Below the pieces are notes generated by a model, which made no database searches, had not been told where the DNA came from, and saw only the letters and a program-made list of their open reading frames with translations. A stretch of 64,000 nt of DNA from Heterohyrax brucei (Eukaryota; Chordata; Mammalia; Hyracoidea; Procaviidae): NCBI GenBank assembly GCA_028571685.1, contig CM053158.1, positions 54,590,001 to 54,654,000 on the forward strand, in the 5' to 3' direction. Shown here piece after piece: positions 11,930 to 23,404 of this stretch. A program made the position numbers and the translations under genes. Within the stretch, counting starts at the first letter, position 1, and each line of letters starts with the position of its first letter.

Positions 11930-12690
11930 GAAGATTTAGGACTTTGGTTTCATGGGACATCCAACTTAACTGGCCTGTATCATATTCAGTGCTTCTGTTC
12001 TACCTCCTAGTTTGTTGGCTAGTATCTGGGGTCTTAAAAGCTTGCAAGCAGCCATCTAAGGTATAATAATTGACCCCTTTTCACCTGGCTCAAGAAGAAG
12101 GAGTCAGGAATACAAGGAGGAAATGAAATGTGTGACTGCCTCCATGAACAACTGCCTCTTTTGCCACGAGACCAGAACTGGATGGTGCCCAGCTACCATT
12201 ATTAGACATTGTAATCAAAATTCTATAAGAGAATTATGATCAAAAGGGAGAAAATGTGGAAGAGAATTTCAGACTCTAACAGAATCTAGACTTTCTAGAG
12301 CCAGTGAGGCTGGATGAACCCCTGAAAGTATTACCTTGAGATAATCTTTAAATCTTATACCAAAAATACCACCTGAAGTTTTCTTTAAACCAAACAATAG
12401 CTTAATTACTAAAGCACGTCTGCCTTAGGCATTGCACTTTTTTAAAAACTTATCTGCATGGAATCAGATTGACAACTACCACTTCAAAGATTAGCTAGAA
12501 ACTTAGCCAAAAGCCAAGTGCCTTAGGGGGCAGTAAATTTATGTTAATAGCCAAGCCAAGTAAGGTGAGAATGGTTGTGCAACTTGAAGAGTATCCTCAG
12601 TGTTGGTGAATTGTACATATAGAAATTGTTGAATTGGTGGATGTATTATTAAAAGGAGGAAAAATGAAACAAAATAAAATGTTTCACTTA
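11930..12690 (+). mobile_element. L1 3' UTR fragment, sense orientation
   Basis: Matches the elephant L1 3' UTR as I recall it: tctggggtcttaaaagcttg near 12026, gaccagaactggatggtgcc near 12170, a cctgaagttttctttaaacc block near 12371, and the end block tagaaattgttgaattgg near 12620 followed by an A-rich tail. It is 5'-truncated with no coding part. Confidence 0.78.
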
Positions 12691-13204
12691 AGAATATCTT
12701 TCATAATTTCCCACCACTATCACTGTTTCACACATCTTCCCACCACCTACTGGGTCACTTTATTCTAAATATCAATGCAAACACTCAAAAAAATTTGTTA
12801 AGGGATGACAGGAAAAAAAGAAGAAAGCAAGCTTATAGTGAGTGTTCTCACGGTGCTCGAGGAGGGCCAGAGAAACAGCGGATCTGCTGACCTCTCTTGA
12901 GAATACAAGTTCTTAGCCATATTGTTTGTTTGGCTTTTTTCCCTTCTGTTTCTTAGTCAAGTTGTCTTTCTGTCATGTTGGTCCCCAAGGAGGTCGATGA
13001 GCTTATCATAACTAAGGATAAGTGCTACAGGCCTTTGTGTTGCTGCCGCTCTAATTATTTCCTGATTCCATTGGCATTTCATCAGCACTCGGAACTTCCC
13101 TCTCAGTTCCGGTACCTCAGCTCTCGGGCACCTCTGTGATGATGAACAGATGTGGCACTTCCATGAATGTTCTAGTTGTGGCTAAGCAGATGTGCAGCTG
13201 CCGT
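12691..13204. other. Unassigned sequence
   Basis: No coding frame or repeat that I can name. Ordinary base composition. Confidence 0.45.
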
Positions 13205-13400
13205 GTCAGGTACACTAGTTGCCAACCTCCTGTGATTCCATTCATGTCAAAGTAGAACTGTGCTCCACAGGGTTTTCTGTGGCTGAATTTTAGGAAGTAG
13301 GTTTCCAGACCTTGCTTTCCAGGTGCCTCTGGGTGGACTTGAACTCTCATCCTTTGGTTAGCAGTCAAACTCACTAACTGTGCTACCTATCGGTTCACCT
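13205..13400 (-). mobile_element. AfroSINE, long variant
   Basis: A subtype with the extra middle block (gtagaactgtgctccacag, ttctgtggctgaatttt, agaccttgctttccagg) and a gttagcagtcaaactc head complement. The same subtype occurs at 14134, 20015, 24729, 31787, 35455 and 38361. Confidence 0.82.
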
Positions 13401-14029
13401 CACCTTTCTCCGCAGAACCCAGAACCATCTCATAATCCTGTCTGAGTCAAGGCTCTAGGCTCCGAGATCGACAGTTGGGTGTTGATGTGAGTGGGGTTGT
13501 CAGCCTCTCCTCATCCAAGCCTGTGAATTCTGTCCTGGAGCCTCAGTGATGACTCTCTCTCAGATTAACACCATCTTCTCAACCCCCTCCCCAACACACA
13601 TGCACGTTATAAAACGTCTGCCTCGTTCAGATCCAGAGTAATGAACACCGCTCATTACAGCTGCACCGTGTAGCACTCCCCACAGCCCACTCAGCAGGCG
13701 CTGTACCTAATTGGAGGAGGAAATCTGTTACGTGGGACACGCGCCAGGGACTCCAGGTTAGCCCGTGCAGCTGCTGAGCATCTGACTCCTGTTCCTATCA
13801 TATGCTTCCTTTTCATTAGCATTTCCGTAAAGTTGCCTTTGTACAAAGCACTCAGAAAACAGACTGTCCTATTGGTCCAACTTTAGCAAAAGTTTGTAAG
13901 GCAGAAAAAGCCCTAACCTGCTCTTGTACATTTTGAAACTGATTATCTTCTGACATGTTTGTATATGTATGTTTTTCTTTACTGAAAGTTGACTTTTTGT
14001 GTTACGGAATTAGAGGGACAGAATAATGT
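13401..14029. other. Apparently unique DNA
   Basis: Moderate GC, no named repeat and no credible frame. It contains a cctttgtacaaagc palindrome-like SOX-type core near 13836. The part from about 13580 to 13900 looks unique and could be a conserved non-coding element, but the sequence alone cannot show that. Confidence 0.4.
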
Positions 14030-14385
14030 AGGACTTAAGTTTGATGGGGTTCAACTCTTTGCTCTGCCACTGACTTTGAGGTCGTTTGGAGAGTTCGTTT
14101 ACCCCTTGATGTCCTCTGTAAAACGAAAACAATGAACTAGTCGCCGTCAAGTTGATTCAGACTCGGGGAAACCTCATGTGTGTCAGAGTCGGATTGTATT
14201 CTTCAGGGTTTTTGATAGCTGATGTTTTGGAAGAAAATCACCAGGCCTTTCTTCTGAGGCACCTTTGAGTGAACTTGGACCTCCAACCTCTTGGTTAGCA
14301 GCTGAGCATGCTGTTTGTACCACACAGGGATTTCCTGTAAAATAAAGATAATCATAACAGTGCTGATGTCATTGCAGTTCATTCA
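14030..14385 (-). repeat. MIR split by an AfroSINE
   Basis: The left part (tttgctctgccactgactttg to ctgtaaaacg) and right part (ctgtaaaataaagataatca) are adjacent pieces of one antisense MIR. The AfroSINE at 14134-14336 sits between them, and a ctgtaaaa repeat at both joints suggests the target-site duplication. Confidence 0.65.
14134..14336 (-). mobile_element. AfroSINE, long variant, nested in MIR
   Basis: Tail agtcgccgtcaagttgatt, a middle block with caccaggcctttcttctgag, and a gttagcagctgagcatg head complement. The copy is complete. Confidence 0.85.
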
Positions 14386-14732
14386 TAAAATAGGCGTTTA
14401 TTGTGTGTCTTCTTTCTACCAGTTACTAACATCATGGTGAGGCTGGAGTGGGATTCATTGAGCACCAAGGCTGGTGTATAAGGAGTGCTCAGTAAATGAT
14501 ACCATTATTATCACTCTTTAGTTGGTGCCATGATGGTGGGCAGAAGATCGTGTGTGTTCTTGAATTCCAAATTGATTAGAAATGGGATGTAAATGGTTGG
14601 ACCAGCAAGATAAATGTTTAATTTTTATAGTGGACATTGGGAGTGAACTTTCCCCAATGGCCAGTGGAATGTGCTGTGTAAACAGAAAAACTACCTCCAG
14701 AGCCACTTACAAGGTACCACGTGGCTCTTCTA

Positions 14733-14795
14733 TAGGGTCGCTATGAGTCAGAATTGACTCGACAGCACTGAGTTTTGTTTTGTTTTGGTTATGTG
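14733..14795 (+). mobile_element. AfroSINE, 5'-truncated
   Basis: Only the tail is present: tatagggtcgctatgagtc, gaattgactcgacagcactg, then gttttgttttgttttgg. Confidence 0.85.
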
Positions 14796-14966
14796 GCTCT
14801 TCAGCTCGAGGAAATGTGATCTGAAAATGAAGAGCAGCAAGTTCAGCTTTACTCTTAATTCTCTAGCCTCTGTTTTCTGTTAAGTTTTAATTCTATTGCC
14901 ATTCTTATGGCAGCAGAATTGACAAGTGCTTCTCAGATATCCTCTCTGACAAATAAATGTACTTTA

Positions 14967-15118
14967 CGCAGTACCGTCGACTCGATTCCAACTCATGGTG
15001 ACCCTATAGGACAGAGTAGACCTGTTCCATAGAGTTTCCAGGGAGTGCCTGGTGAATTCGAACTGCTGACCTTCTGGTCAGTAGACATAGCACTTAACAG
15101 CTACACTGCCAGGGCTTC
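14967..15118 (-). mobile_element. AfroSINE, full length
   Basis: Tail agtaccgtcgactcgattcc to head complement actgccagggcttc. Confidence 0.87.
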
Positions 15119-15899
15119 AGCATTGAAAAACAAGGTGGGTTTGGGGCATTTACAACATAAGGAGGGTAGACCAGTACACTGGACAGTTGTCAAGAAGCAC
15201 TGTAGAAATGCTACAAGTGGAAAATTAACTGCTGAGGAGATAGTAACGTGATGAAAAAATTAGTAACAATGACAAGTCTTCTGAAGCAGCAGCACGTCTC
15301 CTGCTGGATGATTTGGCTGAGTCACGATCTAGCCCCACTGGTGGCGAAGGACTGTCAGTGAAGGCTACCTAAAAGGAGTAGGTAGAAATAAGAGACTGTT
15401 CAAGTCCAAGACCTGATTACCAAAAGGTAAAGTTAGTGTCAGTGGCATCTCTGATTTTGTATTACTTCTGTTTAATTTGTAATTTAGAATCTTATGTTCA
15501 CTCTTTTAGCGTTGTCTGTTGAAATTAGCTTCAGACATGAACCCAGTCGACCTAAGCAAATTTTAAAATCATCCTTTAATTTTGAAAGAAAGTTACTTCT
15601 GTTGCAGCTGGGAATTTCTATGTTGGGATTTAAAGTATTTGGTAGGTGCCTTATATAAACTGATCTGTTTTTTTTTTTTTAATGTAATTTGACTTTTGAC
15701 AGTCTGGTAAGAGAACATCTATATGTCACTTGTTTAAAATTTATTTTTGTTTATCCATGAAGTCAGACATTTCTTCTTTCTTCTTGTATTACTGGGCCAT
15801 TTGTATTGCTCATGAAAATTGCCTGTTCCCATAACTCATTTTTTTAATTGATTTATTATTTTATAAGCTAAGGAATTTGAAGGGGACTGGCTGAGGTTT
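15119..15899. other. Unassigned sequence with short T-run
   Basis: No repeat or gene that I can name. A T11-12 run is at 15669-15680. Confidence 0.45.
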
Positions 15900-16073
15900 G
15901 TAGCCCTGGTGACCTGATGGTTAAGTGTTGGGCTGCTAACCAAATGGTCCAAAGTGCAAATCCACCAGCCACTCCGTGGAAATCCTTTAGGTCAGTTCTA
16001 CTCTGTCCTATAGGGTCGTTATGAATCTGAACTGACTCAATAGCAGCCAATTTTGGTGTTTTTGGTTTTGGTG
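15900..16073 (+). mobile_element. AfroSINE, full length
   Basis: Head gtagccctggtgacctgatgg, then gctaaccaaatgg, tail tatagggtcgttatgaatc and a ttttggttttgg end. Confidence 0.87.
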
Positions 16074-16480
16074 GCCCAGGTTTAAGTAAGATGCCTTAAC
16101 AATACAAGCCTGCTCACAGAATGATTCATAAAGTGATTCAACATAATTTTTCAGCTTTTGCTGGATCTCCTTGGTTGGTATGTGGCTGCATCTGTTGTGG
16201 CTGATAAAGCATTTCTGGATGCCTCACTTCCTTTTGCACTCAATCTTGAGCTCACAGAAGGCTGGTTCCTCTTTCTGAGGTGCACGGCGTCTCTCAGTGC
16301 TGTGGCAGGTTGTAAAAGTGACTGCAGAGGCAGGCGATACTGTCTGACAGTCTGCATTGTTTGGCTGCTAAGGATCACAGGCTCATCATCAGTTTTAAGA
16401 AAAGGAGGTGGATGATTCCTCCAGCTGTCTGGGCGGCGAGTGGATCTCATTCGTTTCTGCATCTGAGTTCTGGAGAAATG

Positions 16481-16508
16481 CTGGTTGGGATAAGCTGGTT
16501 GGGATAAG
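16481..16508. repeat. Perfect 14-bp tandem duplication
   Basis: The unit ctggttgggataag occurs twice head to tail (16481-16494 and 16495-16508) with no mismatch. It looks like a recent replication-slippage duplication. Confidence 0.9.
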
Positions 16509-16639
16509 TGTTTGGCTTGTATGTGTTTTGTTTTCCATTGTCCAGGGTGGTAGAAGAAGTGGGGAGTGCCTCAGTTTGCCAAGCTGTGGTTTCTGTCAGA
16601 GCCATGCTCTAGGGAAGGGGACCTTTTGCTAAGCTGGTG

Positions 16640-17519
16640 AAGCTTGTGGATCCCTTATCAGAAAAAAAAAAAGTTTTAAAATTAAATTTACACACAAGAA
16701 AATCCCTCCTTTTTGAAGCACAGCCTGAAAGATTGTGACTAAAGTATATACTCCTGTCACCACTACCATAATCAAAATTGAAAAGTTCTGTTATCGCAAA
16801 ACATTCTAAAATAAGTTTGTGATATAATACATGTCCTTATTTACTAGTGCAATAAATAACAAGATATAGTAATGGATCTACTAACTGCTGCAATTTGAGA
16901 GTAGTCAGGAGTGTAAACAATATTTGTGATATAGACAAGCACTGTAATGGAATGTAAAGAAAACTGTGATTTCTGTTAGAGTCCGGGTTGTAGGTCCCAT
17001 AATATTGCGATAGTCCGATACCTACCTTCGTAATGGAAGGATGTTAGATTTCAATGAGAGGTTAGTGATCGTAATTTAAAAAGTAGTAAGTTTTCCACCA
17101 ATTCAGTCTTTAATTTTGAATTTTGTTCAGTGTTCCCTTGGGTATCATGGACCTCTGGTTAAAATCGCCTGGTCTCTGGGCTGAGGTGAAGGCAAGAGGT
17201 GACCACAAAGGACAGGGAAGCATTTTTTAGGTGATGGAACTGATGTATTTGGATTATGGTCATGGTTACAGGACTGTGTACATTTATCAAAAGCTTGCAG
17301 AGTGTGCTCCAACAGAAAGCACTTTATTACATGCAAACTGTAACCTAATAAAAGAGAAATTCTTTTTAATTTCTTAATTTATTTCTAATTAATTTCTTTC
17401 TGTCTCTTCCTTTCTTATTGACAGTAGCCACTATAAATAATCCCTCTGTATTAGAGTTAGAGCTTCTTGCATGATTATCCAGTGCTTTTTTTGAGAGTGA
17501 GGACAGCGATAGTGGTCAT
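16640..17519. other. AT-rich DNA, no feature seen
   Basis: AT-rich sequence with a short A-run at 16661-16671. No credible frame or recognisable repeat. Confidence 0.45.
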
Positions 17520-17752
17520 ATGAAAGGACTCTGAAGCAAGTCTCCATAAGTTCAAATCCTGGCTCTTGCCACTTCTTTGCTGTATGACTTAGAGCATGGT
17601 ATGTGACATCTGTGTGCCTCAGTCTCTTCATCTGTAAAATGAAGATGATTACAACTGTACTTACCTCAAAGATTGTTTAATGATTAAATGGGATAATATG
17701 TTTCAAGTGCTCAGTACAGTGCCTGGCACGTAGTAAGCACTGTAATCTTTTC
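17520..17752 (-). repeat. MIR
   Basis: Complement of MIR: aagttcaaatcctggctct, tgccacttctttgctgtatg, cctcagtctcttcatctg and cagtgcctggcacgtagtaa appear in the expected order. Confidence 0.85.
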
Positions 17753-17909
17753 TTGGAAACCCTGCTGGTGTAGTGGTTAAATGCTAACTGAAAGGTCAGC
17801 AGTATGAATCTACCAGCTGCTCCTTGGAAACTTCATGGGGCAGTTCTACTCTGACCTAGAGGGTCGCTGTGAGTTGGAATCAACTTGATGGCAGTGGCAG
17901 TTTTGGGTC
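17753..17909 (+). mobile_element. AfroSINE, full length
   Basis: Head ttggaaaccctgctggtgta, body ggggcagttctactctgacc, tail ggaatcaacttgatggcag. It sits right at the 3' end of the MIR. Confidence 0.88.
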
Positions 17910-18990
17910 ATAATGTCTTCTAATGTTTAGAAACACTTGAGGAAGAGACCAAGACTCAATACCAGTTGGCTGCTTCGATAACCACAGAAAGATATTATTT
18001 AGTCAAGAGAAGTTAGTCACTAAAAAAGGGGTGTGTGTGTCCCAGGACACATCAACTTCTTTGTTAAAATCCTAAGTGCATTTGAAATACCTTTTTTTTT
18101 TTTTTTTCTCTGTCTGAACTTCAGCTATCAGATGGAGCAACAACCCAGCATCCTCTTCCATTCCCAAATGACTTCCTATGCCTCATGTGATGCATTTCCC
18201 AAAGGACAAAGCCACTGGGTTTTATGCTGTATTTGCAAATGACAATTACACCCAAGGACATAATAAAATTGCCATGTCACCTGTAAAATCTTGGTTGGCT
18301 TATGGAAAAGGTACTTTTGGATTATTAATTATAGTGAGTATTGACTACCATTCAGACAGTCTGCAAAACTATGTTGAATATTTAAACTGCAGCAAGACAC
18401 TTATTAACCAAGTTTCCAACAGACTCCTGCAGAGATTTTAGGCCTGGAGGGTTTCTCTAGTTGGAGCACAGTTTGGGAACTGGCAAATTGCCTATGTCTA
18501 AAGAATTTATTGAAAATAGCTTTCTATACCATATACCAGGCAATGGCTCATTTGTCTGGGAAACCAGAAACCAGGGAGTTAGGAAAACCTAATTTCATGA
18601 AATAATCGAAACACTTTGTTTAAAATAGTTTTCATCTTGCTCGTTAAACCTAAAATGCAATTTATAAGATGGAGGAGAGGAAACATTCAACACATCACAG
18701 CAACTTCATTTTCAGGTCAGTAAATATACGTAAGTGTGTGTGTGCATGTGTATGAAACGTAGTCCCACAAAAAAAGGCTTGTGCAGTCTCTCTATTCCTG
18801 AGCAGTATTTGCTAAGTATAGAGCTTGTATTGGATAAGTGCCCAGTGAATGGCATAAATGCCAGGGCTTAGCCTTCCATCTAGGGCTGAATTAAGGCATC
18901 TAAGAGACCTAAGCACTGATAAGCTGTGGAATCCACTCCTCTGCTTACTCACACATTGGAACAGGATATGTGAGTTAGATTTGTATGTTT
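17910..18990. other. Unassigned DNA with poly-T
   Basis: A T-run of about 17 lies near 18091-18108. Otherwise no gene or repeat that I can name. Confidence 0.45.
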
Positions 18991-18992
18991 GC

Positions 18993-19032
<40 letters not shown>
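18991..19032. repeat. (TG)n microsatellite
   Basis: About 20 TG units preceded by gcgtgcg. Likely length-polymorphic and prone to Z-DNA. Confidence 0.95.
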
Positions 19033-19033
<1 letters not shown>

Positions 19034-19771
19034 TTAGCTATCCATGATAGAACTTCTTTTTAAATGTGACTATAATACTAGCGATTGAATTGAGAAGTGG
19101 TATATTCCACAGTAGTAGAGTCAGATGAACTGTATTATAGAATTTTTACTGGATACAGGGTACTATATTTTTACTACGCATCCCTTTTTCTACCAAAAAA
19201 AAAAAAAAAATTGTATGTTCTACAGCAAAGAAAATAAGTCAGTGAACTTAGTTGTTCAGACAACTACATTCTTTCCACCTACCACAGCAAAAAATTGATT
19301 TGCACCAATTTTTCCCATACTTCAGTTTCGATGATTTTTTTGTAATAAGTGCTATAATTATACCTGAGAAGATATCTTAAAAAAAAAAAATAGTATGGCT
19401 TAGAAAACAAATTACAGCAAATTGCTGTATTTTGCTTTTAGATGGATCTTTCATCACTGACTTGCTATAATTAAAAACATCTCTTTGTATTCTTTGCCCT
19501 CACAAATTCTTCAGTGTTTCGCTATTAACCTGCTAAACAACACCTACTTCCATATAAAGTAAAGATAATGAGTTGAGTCTTTCTTGAATCATTGTGCTCC
19601 TGCTTTTCTTATGCCCTGTCGGCTTGGCATCTGTGGGTCTTTGCTTTGGATAACTGGTGACCCTGTTTTGATGCTCTAAGCATGTGCTTACCTTACTGAG
19701 CTGGGTATCCATTCCTGCTTGCATGCCTGGCAACCACCAGTCTCTCCAACAGAGAGCTTGCAAGTCATAGT
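19033..19771. other. AT-rich DNA with A-runs
   Basis: A-runs at 19195-19210 and 19380-19390. No gene or named repeat. Confidence 0.45.
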
Positions 19772-20354
19772 CAGGGGTCAGCAAACTATATATAGCCTGT
19801 GCACCAAATTTAGCAAGCTACTTGTTTTGGTTAAGGTCCCAAGCTAAGAATGTTCACATTTAATTTTTCAGTAGTTGAGGGGATTATTAAATGAAGACAA
19901 TTTTCTGACACATGAAAATTCTGTGAAATTCAAATTCATGTCTGTGAGTGTTGTATTGGAACACAGTTACAATTGTTCCAGCTGTACATTAAGTTGTTTA
20001 TATATGGTCATGGTGAACCACTTGCCACCAGTCAGCTCCATCTCATAGTGACCCCATTTGTGTCAGAGCAGAACTGTGCTCCGCAGAATTTTCCATGACT
20101 GATTTTTGGAAAGTAGATCTCCGGGCCTTTCTTTTGAGGTCTCTGGGTGGACTTGTACCTGTAACTTTTGGGTTATCAGCAAGCACCTTAACAGTTTGCG
20201 CCACCCAGGGACTCTTTAAATATGTAAGTAGCTGTTCTCATGGATGCTTTTACACAACAAGGCAGAGGTGAATAGTTGCCCAGAGACAGCATGGCACACA
20301 AAGCTGAAAATATTTATTATTTGGCCTTTAATAGAAAGAGTTTGTCGACCCCTG
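19772..20354. mobile_element. hAT-type non-autonomous DNA transposon, split by AfroSINE
   Basis: Terminal inverted repeats are visible: caggggtcagcaaact at the left and agtttgtcgacccctg at the right (one mismatch over 16). The body has ttggaacacagttacaattg, acaacaaggcagaggtgaat and aaatatttattatttggcc, features of a common mammalian hAT family. Related copies lie at 32946 and 57200. An AfroSINE (20015-20214) interrupts it. I do not assign a subfamily name. Confidence 0.8.
20015..20214 (-). mobile_element. AfroSINE, long variant, nested in hAT element
   Basis: Tail ccacttgccaccagtcagc to head complement gcgccacccagggactc, including the gtgctccgcagaattttcc middle block. Confidence 0.85.
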
Positions 20355-20542
20355 CCCTAAAGCACTGGTGGTTCCATATTGGAGGGTCTTACATGGACAA
20401 TTTAAAAGCCTTGTGTGCTGGTTATACATCATCTTAGTGTGGAAGACATCAGTTTGGGGCAACATAAAATTGGACTTCTCCTTTCCCTGAACCTATACTC
20501 TCCTCTTAATGCAAGTTTAGATTGCAAATGAAATAGTTAAGA

Positions 20543-20746
20543 AGTCCTGGCAGTGCTGTGATTTAAGCATCCGTGGGCTGCTAATTGAGAGCTTGGCTGT
20601 GTTCAAACCCCACCCTGGATCTCCAGCAGAAAAGACCTAGTGATTTGCTGCCATCAAATTTACAGCCTAGGAAACACTATGGGGCAGTTCTACTCTGTTG
20701 TATAGGGCCACTATAAGATGTTATTGACTCAGTGGCACACGACACC
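20543..20746 (+). mobile_element. AfroSINE, long variant, diverged
   Basis: Head agtcctggcagtgctgtg, the long-type middle (agcagaaaagacctagtgat), body atggggcagttctactctg and a degraded tail. Confidence 0.75.
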
Positions 20747-20997
20747 ACCATGAATTAAATAACTCAAGAATATACTTTGCATATTGTATGTTGAAGTGGA
20801 TTAGAAAGACTGTTTCTATTAACACTTCTGTTAAAAACAATTTAAATGCAACTAGAGGGAATTCACTAGAGTGATGACAAAATGATGCCAGTCTTTTTGT
20901 ATTGGTGTTACACAGTGAAATTTCAGTAGCTTTGTTTCCTATCATTTAAGAAAATGGGATTTTGCTTCACATTGTCTTACATTTGGGGTTTTAATCT

Positions 20998-21237
20998 TGT
21001 TGTTAGGTGCCATTGAGTCAGTTCCAATTCATAGTGCCTCCACGTACAAAAGAGGAAAACACTGCTCAGTCCTGTGCCATCCTCGGGATCGTTATGTTTG
21101 AACCTATCGTTGTGGCCACTGTGTCAGTCCATCTCCCTGAGAGTTATCTTCTTTTTTGCTGACCCGCCACCAAGGAGGATGTCCTTCTGCAGGGACTGGA
21201 CCCTCCTGACAACATGTCCAAAGTACACGAGACTTTG
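20998..21237 (-). mobile_element. RTE (BovB-like) LINE 3' end
   Basis: Complement of the RTE 3' end: ttgttgttaggtgccattga, a ctgctcagtcctgtgccatc block, ccactgtgtcagtccatctc, and gatgtccttctgcagggact. The first part is the same tail AfroSINEs borrow, but the copy continues into LINE-only sequence, so it is an RTE fragment and not a SINE. Confidence 0.82.
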
Positions 21238-21351
21238 TAATAGCTGAAAGTTATCTTAGAGACCATCAAGACCCGGGGCTGTCCAAGGGAATTTTCTGCC
21301 AAGATGAAAGTGTTCTTTGTGTTGTCTGATACGGTAGCCACTGGCACTTGT

Positions 21352-21546
21352 AGAGGAGTCCTTGGGTGACACACATAGTTAAGTGCTCAACTACTAGGCA
21401 AAAGGTTGGCAATTAGAATCCATCTAGAGATATCTGAGAAGGTAGGTCTGGTGATCAGGTTCTGAAAGGTTACAGCCTTGAAAATTCTATGGAGGAGTTC
21501 TACTCTGTATACTTGGCAGTCAACTCAGTGACAGCTAGCAACAACA
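21352..21546 (+). mobile_element. AfroSINE, long variant, diverged
   Basis: Head gaggagtccttgggtgac, gaaggtaggtctggtgatc middle, ggaggagttctactctgt body. The tail is decayed. Confidence 0.75.
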
Positions 21547-21941
21547 CACGTGCTTACTGAGCGCCTGAAATGTGGCTAGGGCAACCGAGGAACCAAATAA
21601 TTTAATTTAAGTTGAAATGGCCACATCTGGCAAGTGGCTACCTTCTAGGGTAGATTTAGACTTGGAATTGCAAACTGGCCTGCAAGCTTGACTTGTTTGC
21701 CTTGGGCAGTGTTTTTAAAGACTTTGGATTTGTTGCCAATATTTAAAGCTTTCTGTTGTTATTATTGTTTTTTAATACAAAGACTTGAATTCTGGCTTTT
21801 CGGGGAATACTGTAACATCGGAAGATACCAGGGCTGCCCCCTCAGGATAGGACATGTGATCCCCAGTCCCACTCACTGTTCTACGTTATCTTAGACCCAG
21901 CCTGCAGTGCCATTTTCATTGCCTACCTGGCCTCTGTTCTG

Positions 21942-22108
21942 AGCTCTGGTGGCACAGTGGTTAAGAGCTTAGCTGCTAACCTTTTGGTTAGCAGTTCAAA
22001 TCCACCAGCTGCTCCTTGGAAACTGTACGCAGTAATTCTGCTCTGTCCTGTAAGGTTACTGTGAGTCAGAATCTACTTGACAGCAGTGGGTTTGGATTTG
22101 GGTTTGGG
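21942..22108 (+). mobile_element. AfroSINE, full length
   Basis: Head gagctctggtggcacagtgg, then gttagcagttcaaatccacc, tail agtgggtttggatttggg. Confidence 0.88.
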
Positions 22109-23400
22109 CCCCACTTGGTGTCTGAATGTGCAGTTCTTGATCTGGTTCAGCGTCCATACTTTTCATATGGGAAAATAAGGCCCAGAATATTACATGTCTT
22201 ACCCAGACTCATATGGTAATTAATACTTGATCTGGCACCAGAATCCAGATCACAGGCCAGTGCCCCTTCTACTTCAGGGTCCTGATGGACATTTCTGGGT
22301 GTGTATATGGGAAGTAGGGAAGGTGGGTACCTTGCAGGACCTGGGTGTGTCTGAGCTGTGCTCACAAGCCTCATCCTCCCGAACTTCCAGGACATGGGTG
22401 GGTTGGCTGTTCTGTTGGGTGGGTGAGGTCTCTGGTGTCTTGCCATCTCTAGGCTGACTCAGCAAGAGCCACAATGGCCAGGGAGGGGTTAGGAGGGAGA
22501 GAGACCTGAATGTTCCCTGGGCATTTACCTCTCTGACTTCCTCTTTCCTTGTTTATCGCTGACACATCCAGTGTTCTCAGTGACGGTACATCTGATAAGC
22601 CACTGTAGAATCCTTATCCCCTGGTCCTTCTGGTTGGTGCAGTTCTGGTCATTTGGGTCCACAGTGTCTTTTTCCAAGGGCTTTTGACTTTCCTGTGAAG
22701 TCCTAGTCGATGAAACCTTGGGACAAAATAGCAGTGTAGGGTGCTTGCTGAAATCTACAAAGGTACTTTTGAAATAGTCTTCCACAGTAAGAGAATTAAA
22801 TTTTCTTGGGTATATCTTCATTCTCTTGTCCTGCTCAGGCCAGGTCTAGTTCAGGAAGAGGAAGACTCTTGTCTTCCTCACTAGATGACGGTGGGGACAG
22901 TGTCGTCTGGATTTGAGCCCTTGCTCTGCTAGTTAGTTCAATACTCTTGAGAAAATCATGTAACCTCCTGAGCCTGAATTTCTCCCCTGACAGCACTGGG
23001 TCGGGTCCACACAAGAGAGGGTCAGAGTCCAGATGACACATTTTGAGCGTGAATGACCGAAGCCGGATTCATATGGACTTTTCCATTATGTGAGCCAATA
23101 AACTCACATTCACTTTTATTGGATTTATTTGCTTGTTTTTGCTTAGACCAGTTGGAGGTGGATTTCTATTACTGCAATTGAAAGAGTTCCGATAAAACTT
23201 TCCCCTTCATTTCAAAATTACCCCAAACTTTCTCTCCTAGTATATTTCTCAACATAAATCCCCTGTCTGGCTGTCAGCATCTCGAGTTTGCAGCACACTC
23301 TTTGGGTTGTTTTGCGGTCTGAACATTCGGTGCATTTGCCGGTCCTAATGTGGGCTCTCTGTGCTAATCGCTGCTCCGCCTTAGACCTGGGTTATAAACA
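22109..23400. other. Unassigned DNA with a MIR piece
   Basis: 22895-23000 resembles an antisense MIR core (gctctgctagttagttcaa, tgtaacctcctgagcctg). Nothing else is named in the interval. Confidence 0.45.
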
Positions 23401-23404
23401 CTGT

